Positions 17,050 to 25,799 are shown, numbered from the stretch's first letter. The stretch is 64,000 nucleotides of DNA from JAOUEA01 sp963810915 (GCA_963810915.1 CAWEPH010000005.1:310001-374000); one strand, 5' to 3'. The notes: a model not told the origin generated them from the letters alone. A program made the numbers and translations.

Positions 17050-18020
17050 CCGATGCGGGCCTCGCCACGCGGCGGCGAGTGCGCACCTCGGGCGGGGACA
17101 TCGCGTTCACGGACGTGGGCGAGGGACCCGCGGTCCTGCTCCTGCATACCGTGCCGCTGTGGTCGTTCCAGTGGCGGCAGTACGTTCCGATGCTCGCGCC
17201 TCGCCACCGTGTGATCGCGCCCGACCTGATCGGCGCGGGCGACTCGGCCATGCCCGAGGATCGGGCACTCGATATCCGGGCGCAGGCGGGCTACCTCCGG
17301 GAGCTACTGGCGCATCTCGAGATCGAGCGGTTCGCCGTCGTCGGACACGGGGTGGGCGGAGGCATCGCGCAGCTGCTCGCCCTCGACGGCGACGAGGTCG
17401 AGGCCATGGTGCTGATCGACTCGGCGGCGTTCGGCCACTGGCCCTCGGACAGCGCTCGGGAACTGCGCGATCGCGTGCGGGAGGTGGAGCCCACGTCCGC
17501 GTTCGCCTCGGCCGTGGTGCGCACGGCCTTCGACGTGGCGATGCGTCACCGGACCATGCTCAGCGACGACCTGGTGAGCACTTACGCGCGGCCTTACGCC
17601 GAGACGCCGGCCGCCCTCCTCCGGATCGTGAACGGCCTCGACGGCGTCGGGCTCACCGGGCGTGAGGCGGAGTTCGAAGCGCTCTCGATGCCCGTGCTCA
17701 TCCTGTGGGGAGAGGACGACCCGTTCTTCCCGCCCACGATCGCCGAGGAGCTCAACGCCGCGATCCCGTCCTCCACGCTCGGGTTGATCCCCGGTTGCGG
17801 GCACTACCTCCCGGACGAGGTCGTCCCGACCCTGGGACCCTTGCTCACCGAGTATCTCCGTGCGATGTACCTGCGCGCACCGCACGGTCACACCGGTGCG
17901 AAGGAGGGCGTCGTCATGCTCCAGCTCGAGCGCCGGCCTCCCTGGGTGGACCTCGCCGAGGACGAGGCCGACGATTGGTTCGTCGAGGACGACGATGACG
18001 ACGAAGGGGGTCGCACGTGA
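17046..18020 (+). CDS. Alpha/beta-hydrolase-fold protein in the folate operon, nucleophile Ser missing
   Basis: 324 residues. Fold landmarks are LLLHTVPLWSFQW (oxyanion HG-like turn), APDLIGAGDSAMPE, the nucleophile elbow VVGHGVGGGIAQ, the acid region LILWGEDDPFFPP and the His loop IPGCGHYLPDE. The elbow has Gly where Ser, Asp or Cys is expected (G-H-G-V-G), so classical hydrolysis is doubtful. The tail after residue 290 is unusual: basic, then strongly acidic (EDEADDWFVEDDDDDEGG). Start and stop overlap folP (GTG/TGA) and folB (GTGA), so its amounts are tied to folate enzymes. A role in the pathway is possible but unproven. Confidence 0.8.
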   Translation: MTDAGLATRRRVRTSGGDIAFTDVGEGPAVLLLHTVPLWSFQWRQYVPMLAPRHRVIAPDLIGAGDSAMPEDRALDIRAQAGYLRELLAHLEIERFAVVGHGVGGGIAQLLALDGDEVEAMVLIDSAAFGHWPSDSARELRDRVREVEPTSAFASAVVRTAFDVAMRHRTMLSDDLVSTYARPYAETPAALLRIVNGLDGVGLTGREAEFEALSMPVLILWGEDDPFFPPTIAEELNAAIPSSTLGLIPGCGHYLPDEVVPTLGPLLTEYLRAMYLRAPHGHTGAKEGVVMLQLERRPPWVDLAEDEADDWFVEDDDDDEGGRT

Positions 18021-18376
18021 GCACGTCCCGCCTGTTCCTGTCCGGTATCCGAGCGAGCGGTCACCACGGCGCGCGGCCCGGTGAGAAGGACGAGCCGCAG
18101 GAGATCGTCGTGGATCTGGATCTCGAGGTCGACGTCGCGCAGGATGCGATCGGAGCTACCGCGGACTACCGGGGCGTCACGGAGTCGGTCCGCGCGGTGG
18201 TGCGCGATCGTTCGTTCGACCTGATCGAGATGATGGCGCGGGCGATCGCCGAGGAGATCGTGACGATGGATCACGTGATCCGCGTGACGGCGTTGGTCCA
18301 CAAGCCGAACGCGGCGCGACGCCTCGAGATCGACGGGGTCACCGCGGCCGCGACGGCCGAGGCCGGCGGGGGGTAA
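18017..18376 (+). CDS. folB: Dihydroneopterin aldolase
   Basis: Cleaves 7,8-dihydroneopterin to 6-hydroxymethyl-dihydropterin and glycolaldehyde. 119 residues, the usual size. Recognised from the start LFLSGIRASGHHGARPGEKDEPQ (GxHGxxxxE motif), DLDLEVDVA, ATADYRGVTESVR, FDLIEMMARAIAEEI and the catalytic Lys in ALVHKPNA. A GTG start overlaps the upstream stop; folK follows 5 nt later. Confidence 0.93.
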   Translation: MSTSRLFLSGIRASGHHGARPGEKDEPQEIVVDLDLEVDVAQDAIGATADYRGVTESVRAVVRDRSFDLIEMMARAIAEEIVTMDHVIRVTALVHKPNAARRLEIDGVTAAATAEAGGG

Positions 18377-18381
18377 GGGCC

Positions 18382-18882
18382 GTGGAGGCCTACCTCGGGA
18401 TCGGGTCGAACCTGGGGGATCGTCTCGCGAACCTGCAGGCCGCGGTCGATGCATTGAACGCCGAGGCGGGGACGCATGTCGCTGCCTGCTCGCGGGTCTG
18501 GGAAACGGATCCGGTGGGTGGTCCTCCGCAACCCGACTTCCTCAACGTGGTGGTCAGGCTGGAAACGGATCTCGACCCGCACGGTCTGCTAGAGGCCGCG
18601 CACCGGGCGGAATCGGCCCTCGGACGGGTGCGCGACGTGCGTTGGGGCCCGCGCACCGTCGACGTGGACATCCTCCTGATCGACGGGCTCACACTCGACG
18701 ATCCCGACCTGATCGTGCCGCACCCGCGCATGACCCAACGCGCGTTCGTCCTGTTGCCGCTGCTCGACCTGGATCCCGAGGCGCGGCTCCCGGACGGCAC
18801 GCGCCTCGTCGATCTCCCGCTCGGTCCCGACGCGGCGGGAGGAGCCCGCCCGTTCGCACCTCCGCTGGTGACCGCCGCATGA
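18382..18882 (+). CDS. folK: 2-amino-4-hydroxy-6-hydroxymethyldihydropteridine pyrophosphokinase
   Basis: Transfers pyrophosphate from ATP to hydroxymethyl-dihydropterin, the substrate of FolP. 166 residues. Signatures: AYLGIGSNLGDRLANL, SRVWETDPVGGPPQPDFLNVVV, and the metal/ATP motif RWGPRTVDVDILLIDG followed by VPHPRMTQRAFVLLPL. GTG start; the stop overlaps the next ATG (ATGA). Confidence 0.95.
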   Translation: MEAYLGIGSNLGDRLANLQAAVDALNAEAGTHVAACSRVWETDPVGGPPQPDFLNVVVRLETDLDPHGLLEAAHRAESALGRVRDVRWGPRTVDVDILLIDGLTLDDPDLIVPHPRMTQRAFVLLPLLDLDPEARLPDGTRLVDLPLGPDAAGGARPFAPPLVTAA

Positions 18883-20249
18883 CGAGCCCGCGGCTCTGTC
18901 TCCGTTGTGACTGGGAGGGCGAGACCGACGCGGCGCGCTGTCCCGACTGCGGCGCTCCGCTGTTCCGACCCGCCGCGCCGGATCCCCGGCGGGGGCCACC
19001 CGATCGCTCATCCCAGCGTGCGTCCCCCGCGTCCGCACCCTCGGCTCCGCCGACGCGGCAGGGAGAACCGCCCCGGTCCCTCGCGGACGATCCGCACCCA
19101 GCCGTGGCTGCGCGTCCGACGACGAGGGCGCGCGCGACCGCGCTCGTGGTGGCCGGGGCCTTCGTCCTGACCGGATCGGCCTTCGCGTGGATCCAGGCGC
19201 ACACTCCGCCGCCCCCCGCCCCCGCGACCGGGCTGAAGGGGACGCTCGTGTACGCGGTTCCCGTGGGGGACGATTGGGCCCGGCTCTGGCGCTGGGATCT
19301 CGAGTCCAACGTTGTGGAGGAGGGCCCGAAGATCCGCGATCCCGTCGAGCTCGTGAACGCCTACGGTCCCGGCGATGACTGGGTCGGCATCACCTCGAGG
19401 CTCCCCGACGGGCGGTTCAGCGCCGGCATCCTCCCGTACCAATCACCCAACGACGACGTCACGCCGGTGCTGGCGGCGGACATGGTGGCCTGGGGCGCCA
19501 GGGGGGAGGGCATCGCCGGCGTGAGCGTCGGCGGTGCGGACGGATGCCGCCGGCGCGTGCAGGTGCGCTACGCCTCGCTCGTGCCTCGCAGGACCGATGT
19601 CCAGGTCGATTCCAAGATCTGCGGGATGCCGCTGTCGATCGGACGGGACGATGCACGCACCTACCTCACGATCCGCCGAGGCCACGACGCGCGCGTGGTG
19701 TTCGCGGGCCTCGATCGCTTCCACTTCGTTCTGGGACACCACGTCCTGGCGAGCGTCTCGCCGGCCGCGGATCTGCTGGTGGTCCCCGGGACGGCCGTGC
19801 CTTCCACCCTCGTCCTGCCGGAGGCGGCGGTGCCCTCCAGCGTCGCGGCGCTGGATGCGCATGATCCGCTCGGCGCGGTCACGGGCACCGCGATGTACTT
19901 CCGCGGGCTCTCCGGCGGACGGCCCATCCCATACGGCGTGGGGCCCCATCCCTTCAGGCTCGACCGCGCGCTCGCCTGGTCCCCCGACGCGAGCGACGTC
20001 TTGGTCGTGGGCCGCGTGGATCGCCAGTGGGGGCTCTACCAGCTGGGGGCGGGCCCCTCGCCGGGCCGCCGCGCCCCGCGGTACCTGGGCGCGGTGGAGG
20101 GTCAGCTCTACGCCACGCATGCGGACGACGGCACGGGGTTCGTGTTGAACGGCACGTCCCTGTCCACGCTCGTGGACGGCGCGCTCACCCCGCTCGCGCT
20201 CCCGCCGGGGGCCCCCACGCCGGACGGTCCCATCGTCTGGATCCGCTGA
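18879..20249 (+). CDS. Zinc-ribbon membrane protein with beta-propeller-like ectodomain
   Basis: 456 residues. An N-terminal zinc ribbon (CLRC...CPDC, residues 7-25) is followed by a Pro/Ser-rich linker and one membrane helix (ATALVVAGAFVLTGSAFAWI, about 88-107). The large outer part has repeated strand patterns (LWRWDLESNVVEEGPKI, ALAWSPDASDVLVVGRVD, RQWGLYQLG) like irregular beta-propellers. No family recognised. It begins in an ATGA overlap with folK, so it belongs to the cofactor operon, yet nothing in it suggests folate chemistry. Confidence 0.7.
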   Translation: MTSPRLCLRCDWEGETDAARCPDCGAPLFRPAAPDPRRGPPDRSSQRASPASAPSAPPTRQGEPPRSLADDPHPAVAARPTTRARATALVVAGAFVLTGSAFAWIQAHTPPPPAPATGLKGTLVYAVPVGDDWARLWRWDLESNVVEEGPKIRDPVELVNAYGPGDDWVGITSRLPDGRFSAGILPYQSPNDDVTPVLAADMVAWGARGEGIAGVSVGGADGCRRRVQVRYASLVPRRTDVQVDSKICGMPLSIGRDDARTYLTIRRGHDARVVFAGLDRFHFVLGHHVLASVSPAADLLVVPGTAVPSTLVLPEAAVPSSVAALDAHDPLGAVTGTAMYFRGLSGGRPIPYGVGPHPFRLDRALAWSPDASDVLVVGRVDRQWGLYQLGAGPSPGRRAPRYLGAVEGQLYATHADDGTGFVLNGTSLSTLVDGALTPLALPPGAPTPDGPIVWIR

Positions 20250-20267
20250 GTCGCCATACTTGCGCCC

Positions 20268-21131
20268 ATGAAGGTGGCGGTGATCGGTGCGGGACGGGTC
20301 GGGACGGCCGTGGGTGTGCTGCTGAACCGCGCCGGCCATCGCGTGGTCGCGGTCTCGGGCCGGGGCCCGACGCGCGATCGCGCGGCGCGCTACCTGCCCG
20401 ACGTCGCCGTCCGCGACCCGGCGGAGGCCGCGCGCGACGCCGAGCTCGTGATCCTCGGCGTGCCCGACGACCTCGTCGCTCCCATGGCGGCGTCGATCGC
20501 GGATGCGGGGGCGGTGGGTGCGGGCGCCTACGTCGCGCATCTCTCGGGCGCCCTCGGCCTCGAGGCGCTCGAGCGCATCCTCGACGTCGGCGCGCGCCGC
20601 CTCGCGATCCATCCGCTGCAGACCTTCCCGGACGTGGTGCACGCGGTGGACGGGATCCCGGGATGCGCGGTGGCGGTCACCGCCGACGACGAGGAGGGAT
20701 ACCTCGTCGCCGAGCGCATCGCCGACGATCTTCTGGGCGAGCCCTTCCGGCTCGCCGACGGGCTTCGCCCCCTCTACCACGCCGCCGCCGTGCTCGCTTC
20801 CAACGACCTGGTGGCCATCTCCGCGTTGGCCGCCCAGGCGTTCGCGGCCGCCGGTATCGAGGATCCGGTGCGCGCGATGCAACCGCTGCAGCGCGCCACC
20901 CTCGACAACGTCGGCGAGCTGGGCCCCGCCCGCGCGCTCACCGGGCCCGCCGCCCGCGGCGACGCCGGTACGATCGCGAGGAACCTCGAGGCCCTCGCGC
21001 GCGAGGTGCCAGCGGCCGTCGCGCCGTACGTCACGTTGGCGCGCGTCGCCCTCGGCCTCGCCGAAGACCGAGGCTCGCTCGCCGAGGCCGATCGCGCCGC
21101 GGTCGAGGACGTGCTCGCGCGGTGGAGCTGA
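20268..21131 (+). CDS. Rossmann-like plus DUF2520 dehydrogenase-like protein
   Basis: 287 residues. A dinucleotide-binding start (VAVIGAGRVGTAVGVLLNRAGH, GxGxxG) is followed by a PD-rich NAD-fold half and a helical DUF2520 half (LRPLYHAAAVLASNDLVAISALAAQAF). Fold relatives include F420-dependent NADP reductase and ketopantoate reductase. It lies immediately upstream of panC, as in many bacteria, so a role in pantoate supply has been considered. I see no proof of that activity. CATACT ends 7 nt before the ATG (leaderless type). Its last codons overlap panC. Confidence 0.85.
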   Translation: MKVAVIGAGRVGTAVGVLLNRAGHRVVAVSGRGPTRDRAARYLPDVAVRDPAEAARDAELVILGVPDDLVAPMAASIADAGAVGAGAYVAHLSGALGLEALERILDVGARRLAIHPLQTFPDVVHAVDGIPGCAVAVTADDEEGYLVAERIADDLLGEPFRLADGLRPLYHAAAVLASNDLVAISALAAQAFAAAGIEDPVRAMQPLQRATLDNVGELGPARALTGPAARGDAGTIARNLEALAREVPAAVAPYVTLARVALGLAEDRGSLAEADRAAVEDVLARWS

Positions 21132-21985
21132 TCCGGGCGGCCGCCGAGCTCCGCGCCGCGACGGACGCGCGGCGCGGAGCCGGGGCGCGCGTGGGCCTCG
21201 TCCCGACCATGGGCGCGTTCCACGCGGGCCATGCCTCGTTGATCGCGCGTGCGCGTGCGCGCTGCGACGTCGTCGCGGTCTCGATCTTCGTGAACCCGCT
21301 CCAGTTCGGGTCGGGCGAGGACTACGAGCGGTACCCCAGGGATGAGGATGCCGATCTCGCGGCGTGCGAGCGGCTCGGTGTCGATCTCGTGTGGGCACCC
21401 CCTGTCGAGGAGATGTACCCGGCCGGCCTCGACCTGGCCGCGCCCGATCCCGGGCCGGTCGGCGACCTGTTCGAGGGAGCGGAGCGCCCGGGCCATTTCG
21501 CGGGGGTGCTCAAGGTCGTCCATCGGCTCTTCGACGTGACGGGACCCTGCGCGGGATACTTCGGCGAGAAGGACGCGCAGCAGCTCTTCCTGATCCGGCG
21601 CATGGTCGCGGAGCGCAGCCTGCCCGTCGAGGCGATGGGCTGCCCGACCGTTCGCGAGGCGGACGGACTCGCGTGTTCCTCGCGCAACGCCTACCTCGCA
21701 CCCGAGGAGCGAGCACAGGCGGGCTGTCTCTTCCTCGGGCTCTCCGAGGCCGCGGCGCTCGCGCGCGCCGGTGAGCGGGACGCCCGGGTGCTGGTCGCCG
21801 CGATCGCGCGTGAGGTCGGCGCCACGGCGATCGCGCGCCTCGACTATGTGGCCGTGGTGGAGGAGGGGACGTTCACCTCGGCTGATGTTGTCGAGCCCTC
21901 GCGCGATGCTCGCGCGATCGTCGCGGCGCGGTTCCCATCGGCCCGCCTGATCGACAACCTCCGGCTGCCGGGGCCGTCGGCGTGA
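21122..21985 (+). CDS. panC: Pantothenate synthetase
   Basis: Joins pantoate and beta-alanine using ATP. 287 residues. Signatures: VGLVPTMGAFHAGHASLI (HIGH-type AGH), SIFVNPLQFGSGEDYERYPR, FAGVLKVVHRLFDV, YFGEKDAQQLFLIRRM and CSSRNAYLAPEERA. The GTG start lies 10 nt inside the DUF2520 gene. panB and panD are not in this window. Confidence 0.95.
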   Translation: MELIRAAAELRAATDARRGAGARVGLVPTMGAFHAGHASLIARARARCDVVAVSIFVNPLQFGSGEDYERYPRDEDADLAACERLGVDLVWAPPVEEMYPAGLDLAAPDPGPVGDLFEGAERPGHFAGVLKVVHRLFDVTGPCAGYFGEKDAQQLFLIRRMVAERSLPVEAMGCPTVREADGLACSSRNAYLAPEERAQAGCLFLGLSEAAALARAGERDARVLVAAIAREVGATAIARLDYVAVVEEGTFTSADVVEPSRDARAIVAARFPSARLIDNLRLPGPSA

Positions 21986-22110
21986 TCGAGGGTGCCGCGA
22001 CCCTCGACCTGGTGACAGCGATGACCGCCGCCATGGCGCGGTTGTCGAGCGGGGAGCCGGTAGGCGACGATGGGCCGTCGTTCCACCTGGACACCGAGGG
22101 ACCCGAGTGA
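21982..22110 (+). CDS. Possible 42-residue peptide between panC and coaX
   Basis: A GTG overlapping the panC stop (GTGA) opens a 42-codon frame, beginning MIEGAATLDLVTAMTAAMARL and ending HLDTEGPE, that stops 10 nt before coaX. The overlap style matches its neighbours and the first half could form a helix. The frame is short and may be chance. No homologue recognised. Confidence 0.3.
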   Translation: MIEGAATLDLVTAMTAAMARLSSGEPVGDDGPSFHLDTEGPE

Positions 22111-22120
22111 GGGGATAGGC

Positions 22121-22900
22121 GTGCTGCTCGCCGCCGACGTGGGCAATACCGAGATCGTGCTCGGGGTCTTCCAAGGCCCCGAACTCGCACAGACCTGGCG
22201 CCTGTCCACCCAGCCGGAGCGCACGCCCGACGAGCTCGCTCTCGCCCTCGGCGGGCTCCTCGCGCAGCGGGGGATCTCGTTCGCGTCAGAGATCACGGGC
22301 CTGGTCGTCGCGTCCGTCGTGCCGGACGTCACGGCCGCCTTCCGCGAGATGGCGGCCGGGTCCTTCCCGTTCGAACCCATCCTCGTGGGGCCGGGAACCA
22401 AGACGGGTGTGCCCATCCTCACGGACAACCCCCGGGAGGTGGGGGCCGACCGCGTGGTGAACACGCTGGCGGCCTTCACCCGGTTCGGTGGTCCGGCGAT
22501 CGTCGTGGACTTCGGGACGGCCACGAACTTCGACATCGTTTCCGAGCACGGCGAGTTCGTGGGGGGTGTGATCGCGCCGGGGATGCAAGCCAGCGCGGCG
22601 AGCCTCTTCTCCCGGACCGCGCGCCTGACGCGCGTGGAGCTCACGGCGCCGCCGACCGTGATCGGCAAGAGCACCGTCGAGGCGATCCAGTCGGGCCTGA
22701 TCTTCGGCACCGCAGGCGAGGTCGACGGGATCGTGCACCGGATCCGTCACGAGCTCGGCAACGCCACCGTGATCGCCACCGGCGGGCTCGCGCCCGTGGT
22801 GATCCCCCACTGCACCACGATCGACCACCACGAGCCCTGGCTCACCCTGGAGGGGCTGCGCCTCGTCTTCGAGAAGAACCCGGTGACCGAGGATGCCTGA
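22121..22900 (+). CDS. coaX: Type III pantothenate kinase
   Basis: Phosphorylates pantothenate, the first step of CoA synthesis. 259 residues, typical. Motifs: LLAADVGNTEIVLGVFQG (phosphate loop), GPGTKTGVPI, NPREVGADRVVNTLAAF, VVDFGTATNFDIVSEHGEFVGGVIAPGM and ATGGLAPVV. The GTG at 22121 is chosen at the N-terminal strand; an earlier in-frame ATG would add a non-conserved leader. It overlaps lysS by 8 nt. Confidence 0.95.
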   Translation: MLLAADVGNTEIVLGVFQGPELAQTWRLSTQPERTPDELALALGGLLAQRGISFASEITGLVVASVVPDVTAAFREMAAGSFPFEPILVGPGTKTGVPILTDNPREVGADRVVNTLAAFTRFGGPAIVVDFGTATNFDIVSEHGEFVGGVIAPGMQASAASLFSRTARLTRVELTAPPTVIGKSTVEAIQSGLIFGTAGEVDGIVHRIRHELGNATVIATGGLAPVVIPHCTTIDHHEPWLTLEGLRLVFEKNPVTEDA

Positions 22901-24446
22901 GGGCCCACAGGAGCCGCCGCGGGAGGACGAGGACCAGCGCGTCTCGCGCGAGGACGAGGTGCTCGCTGCGCGCCGTGAGAGCCTGACGCGCCTCGAGCAG
23001 GCCGGGGTCCCGGCCTTCGCGCTCACCCTCGAGCGGGCGCTCGGTGTCCAGGACCCGACGCCGGTGGCCGAGATCCAGGGGACGTTCGGCGAGCTCGAGG
23101 CCGGCGCCGTCACCGACGAGGTCCGCACCGTCGCGGGCCGGGTCGTTCAGCGCCGGGACATGGGCAAGCTGCAGTTCCTCGTCGTGCGCGACCGCAGCGG
23201 CGACATCCAACTCTTCTGCAACGCCAAGGAGATGGACGCCGACGCCTACGCGCTGCTCGGCGAGGTCGATCTGGGGGACATCGTCGGGGCGAGCGGGCGC
23301 ATCGGGACGACCAAGAAGGGGGAGCTCTCGGTCTTCGTGCAGCGGCTGGCGATGCTCACGAAGAGCCTGCGGCCCCTGCCCGAGAAGTGGCACGGACTCC
23401 AGGACCCCGACCTGCAGCAGCGTCGGCGCTACCTCCACCTGATCGCCGACGAGGCGCCCCGTCGCTACTTCCTCGCGCGCGCGGCCATGTTGAAGACGAT
23501 CCGCCGCGTGCTCGACGAGCAGGGATACCTCGAGTTCGAGGGACCGATGCTGCAGCTCGTGGCGGGCGGCGCGAACGCCCGCCCGTTCACGACCTTCCAT
23601 CACGTCCTCGACCAGGAGATGAAGCTTCGGATCTCCTTGGAGCTGTACCTGAAACGGATGCTGGTGGGCGGCGTCGAGCGCGTCTACGAGCTGGGCCGCA
23701 ACTTCCGCAACGAGGGGATCGACGCGGACCACAACCCGGAGTTCACGATGCTCGAGGCCTATCGCGCGTACGGCGACTACGGCACGATGATGCAGCTGTC
23801 CGAGGACCTGATCGTGGCCTCCGCCCGCGCGGTTGCGCCCATCTTCGACCGGGACCCCGACGTGCCGGCCATCACGTACCGGGGGCGGGAGCTCGATCTC
23901 ACGCCGCCGTTCCGCCGCATCACGATCCTCGGTTCCGTCTCCGAGGCCACGGGTGAGGAGATCACCCTGGACCGAGCGGACCTGCGGACGATCGCCGCGC
24001 GTCAGCAGGTGCCCGTCGACGACGCCTGGGGTCCCGGCAAGATCGTGCAAGAGCTCTTCGAGAAGCTCGTCGAAGGCACGATCGAACAACCCACGTTCGT
24101 CTGCGACTTCCCTCGCGAGGTCTCACCGCTCGCACGACCCCATCGCGACGATCCCGGGCTCACCGAGCATTTCGATCTCGTGGCCGGCGGGCTCGAGCTC
24201 GTCACCGCGTTCTCCGAGCTGACCGACCCGATCGAGCAGCGCGCGAAGTTCGAGCTGCAGCAGGCCATGAAGGAGACGCTCGGTGAGGAGGCCCACCCGC
24301 TCGACGAGGAGTTCCTGCGCGCGCTGGAGCACGGGATGCCGCCGGCGGGAGGGATGGGCATGGGCATCGACCGCCTCCTGATGCTGCTGACGGACGCACC
24401 CAGCCTCCGCCACCTGATCATGTATCCGAGCCAGCGCCCCGAGTGA
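22893..24446 (+). CDS. lysS: Lysyl-tRNA synthetase, class II
   Basis: 517 residues. An OB-fold anticodon domain (VAGRVVQRRDMGKLQFLVVRD) precedes the class II core: motif 1 VLDEQGYLEFEGPML, motif 2 YELGRNFRNEGIDADHNPEFTMLEAY, motif 3 GMGMGIDRLLMLLTDAPSLR. The start overlaps the coaX end. The N-terminus of about 30 charged residues is longer than in E. coli LysS. It ends the long cofactor operon. Confidence 0.96.
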   Translation: MPEGPQEPPREDEDQRVSREDEVLAARRESLTRLEQAGVPAFALTLERALGVQDPTPVAEIQGTFGELEAGAVTDEVRTVAGRVVQRRDMGKLQFLVVRDRSGDIQLFCNAKEMDADAYALLGEVDLGDIVGASGRIGTTKKGELSVFVQRLAMLTKSLRPLPEKWHGLQDPDLQQRRRYLHLIADEAPRRYFLARAAMLKTIRRVLDEQGYLEFEGPMLQLVAGGANARPFTTFHHVLDQEMKLRISLELYLKRMLVGGVERVYELGRNFRNEGIDADHNPEFTMLEAYRAYGDYGTMMQLSEDLIVASARAVAPIFDRDPDVPAITYRGRELDLTPPFRRITILGSVSEATGEEITLDRADLRTIAARQQVPVDDAWGPGKIVQELFEKLVEGTIEQPTFVCDFPREVSPLARPHRDDPGLTEHFDLVAGGLELVTAFSELTDPIEQRAKFELQQAMKETLGEEAHPLDEEFLRALEHGMPPAGGMGMGIDRLLMLLTDAPSLRHLIMYPSQRPE

Positions 24447-24539
24447 GGGCGTGGGGTCCGTTCCCGCGGCGCGTAACGGCGGGCTATGCTTCGCCCTCAG
24501 GACGACCAGGACGGAGCTGCCGCGAGCAGGAGGGGACGC

Positions 24540-24953
24540 ATGGCTGAGGGGATCGAGGCGCTCCGGCGCGTGCCGCTGTTCAGCGGGATGTCCGATCGTG
24601 AGCTCCGCAAGGTGCTCGAGATCACCAAGGAGGTCACTCATCCCGAGGGACAGACGATCGTCGAAGAGGACCGATCGGCCGTGGGTTTCCACCTCATCAC
24701 CGGCGGTACCGCGGAGGCGTTCGTCGGGCATCAGTCGGTGGGCACGATCGGTCCCGGCGACTACTTCGGCGAGATGTCGCTCCTGGACGGGAAGCCTCGC
24801 TCGGCGACGGTGAAGGCCACGTCGGAGCTGCACACGCTCGTGGTGCCCTCGTGGAGCTTCAACCAGATGCTCGACAAGCACCCGGAGATCATGCGGGCGT
24901 TGCTGGTGGAGCTGTGCGCGCGGCTGCGTCGCGTGGAAGCCCTCCGCGGTTAG
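24540..24953 (+). CDS. Stand-alone cyclic-nucleotide-binding domain protein
   Basis: 137 residues: a single cNMP-binding beta-barrel with no DNA-binding domain. The phosphate-binding cassette is FGEMSLLDGKPRSATVKA (Glu for the ribose, Arg for the phosphate), so binding of cAMP or cGMP is plausible. It starts at ATG 24540 behind GGAGGGG (8 nt spacing); TATGCT at 24484 is a likely -10 box. It probably acts as a small cNMP sensor through protein contact. The window also holds a cyclase (2408) and an MFS-cNMP fusion (58753). Confidence 0.86.
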   Translation: MAEGIEALRRVPLFSGMSDRELRKVLEITKEVTHPEGQTIVEEDRSAVGFHLITGGTAEAFVGHQSVGTIGPGDYFGEMSLLDGKPRSATVKATSELHTLVVPSWSFNQMLDKHPEIMRALLVELCARLRRVEALRG

Positions 24954-24962
24954 CCGCGCGCG

Positions 24963-25361
24963 TTACCCCTCGGACTCGGTGGCTTCGTGCAGCACCACGA
25001 CGAGGTCCTGCAGGCCGACGCCTTTCGCGAGGAACCCCGACGCGCCCGCCTCCAACGCGGCCCGCTCGACGCCTTCGTCCGCGTGGGCCGTGAGGATCAC
25101 CACCGGCAGGTCGGGCTGGGTCTCGTGGATCTTCTTCATGGCGTCGATGCCCGAGAGGTCCGGCATGGACAGGTCCATCAGGACGATGTCGGGTTTGAGC
25201 TCTTCCGCTCCCGCGCACGCGGCCACGCCGCCCCCGGCCTCCCCCGCCACCTCGATGTCGCCGACCAGACGCAGGGCGGAGGTGAGCGCCTTCCGGAAGG
25301 CAGGATGGTCGTCGACGACCAGGACGCGCAGATCCCTGTCTCCTTCTGGGGGCGTCGGCAT
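24963..25361 (-). CDS. Single-domain response regulator
   Basis: 132 residues: receiver only. LRVLVVDDHPAFRKAL (acidic pair), phospho-Asp in PDIVLMDLSMPDLSG, VVILTAHAD and Lys in FLAKGV. There is no output domain, so it may signal through protein contact or phosphorelay. ATG 25361 is chosen over 25370. It converges on the cNMP protein and faces away from clpC. Confidence 0.88.
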   Translation of the reverse strand: MPTPPEGDRDLRVLVVDDHPAFRKALTSALRLVGDIEVAGEAGGGVAACAGAEELKPDIVLMDLSMPDLSGIDAMKKIHETQPDLPVVILTAHADEGVERAALEAGASGFLAKGVGLQDLVVVLHEATESEG

Positions 25362-25473
25362 GCTCCGCACGAGAGGCTCGTCCTTCCCTTGTTCGGTCTG
25401 AGGGCCCCGGCGATCCGGGGCGGGGAACGACCGTGATTCTCCGGCGCGACGTAGGACGCGCGCAATCTGCCAT

Positions 25474-25500
25474 CCGGGGGACTTTGATTAGTCCTTCCGG
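25474..25500. promoter_or_regulatory. GGACT-N6-AGTCC inverted repeat upstream of clpC and the response regulator
   Basis: The intergenic region 25362-25799 (about 440 bp) holds no gene. In it GGACT (25479-25483) and AGTCC (25490-25494) form an inverted repeat with spacer TTGATT, flanked by CCGG on both sides. Half-sites resemble DosR/DevR sites but the spacing differs. Probable operator. Confidence 0.4.
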
Positions 25501-25673
25501 GTAGGCCATATGGACCTTCGACCTCCCCCATCCGCCGGACGGGCGCGACGGGGCGGAAAAGGTCGTCTTCGGGCTCATCCCGTGTCGTCCAACGTCCGAA
25601 GAACCCATCAAGAGCGCGGACGGGGGAGGCCGGAACATGCAGGGACGGTTCGGGGGTTATCGGGACCCACGGG

Positions 25674-25679
25674 TATACT
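25674..25679 (+). promoter_or_regulatory. Probable clpC -10 box
   Basis: TATACT, about 120 nt upstream of the clpC ATG in otherwise very GC-rich DNA. No convincing -35 hexamer is seen. Confidence 0.4.
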
Positions 25680-25799
25680 CCGTACCAGTGGGCGCTGCGG
25701 CCGGACACCGGATGCGGCGCCCGAGGCGCCTCGGGGGTAGGACGTGGTCCGCTGATCCTCGAGGACGGACTTGCGGGTCGCGGCCCGGAGGACGTTGAC

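Noticed and set aside
25479..25494. DosR/DevR box upstream of clpC
   Set aside because: Half-sites resemble GGGACT/AGTCCC but the spacer is 6 nt instead of 2, so I call it only an inverted repeat.
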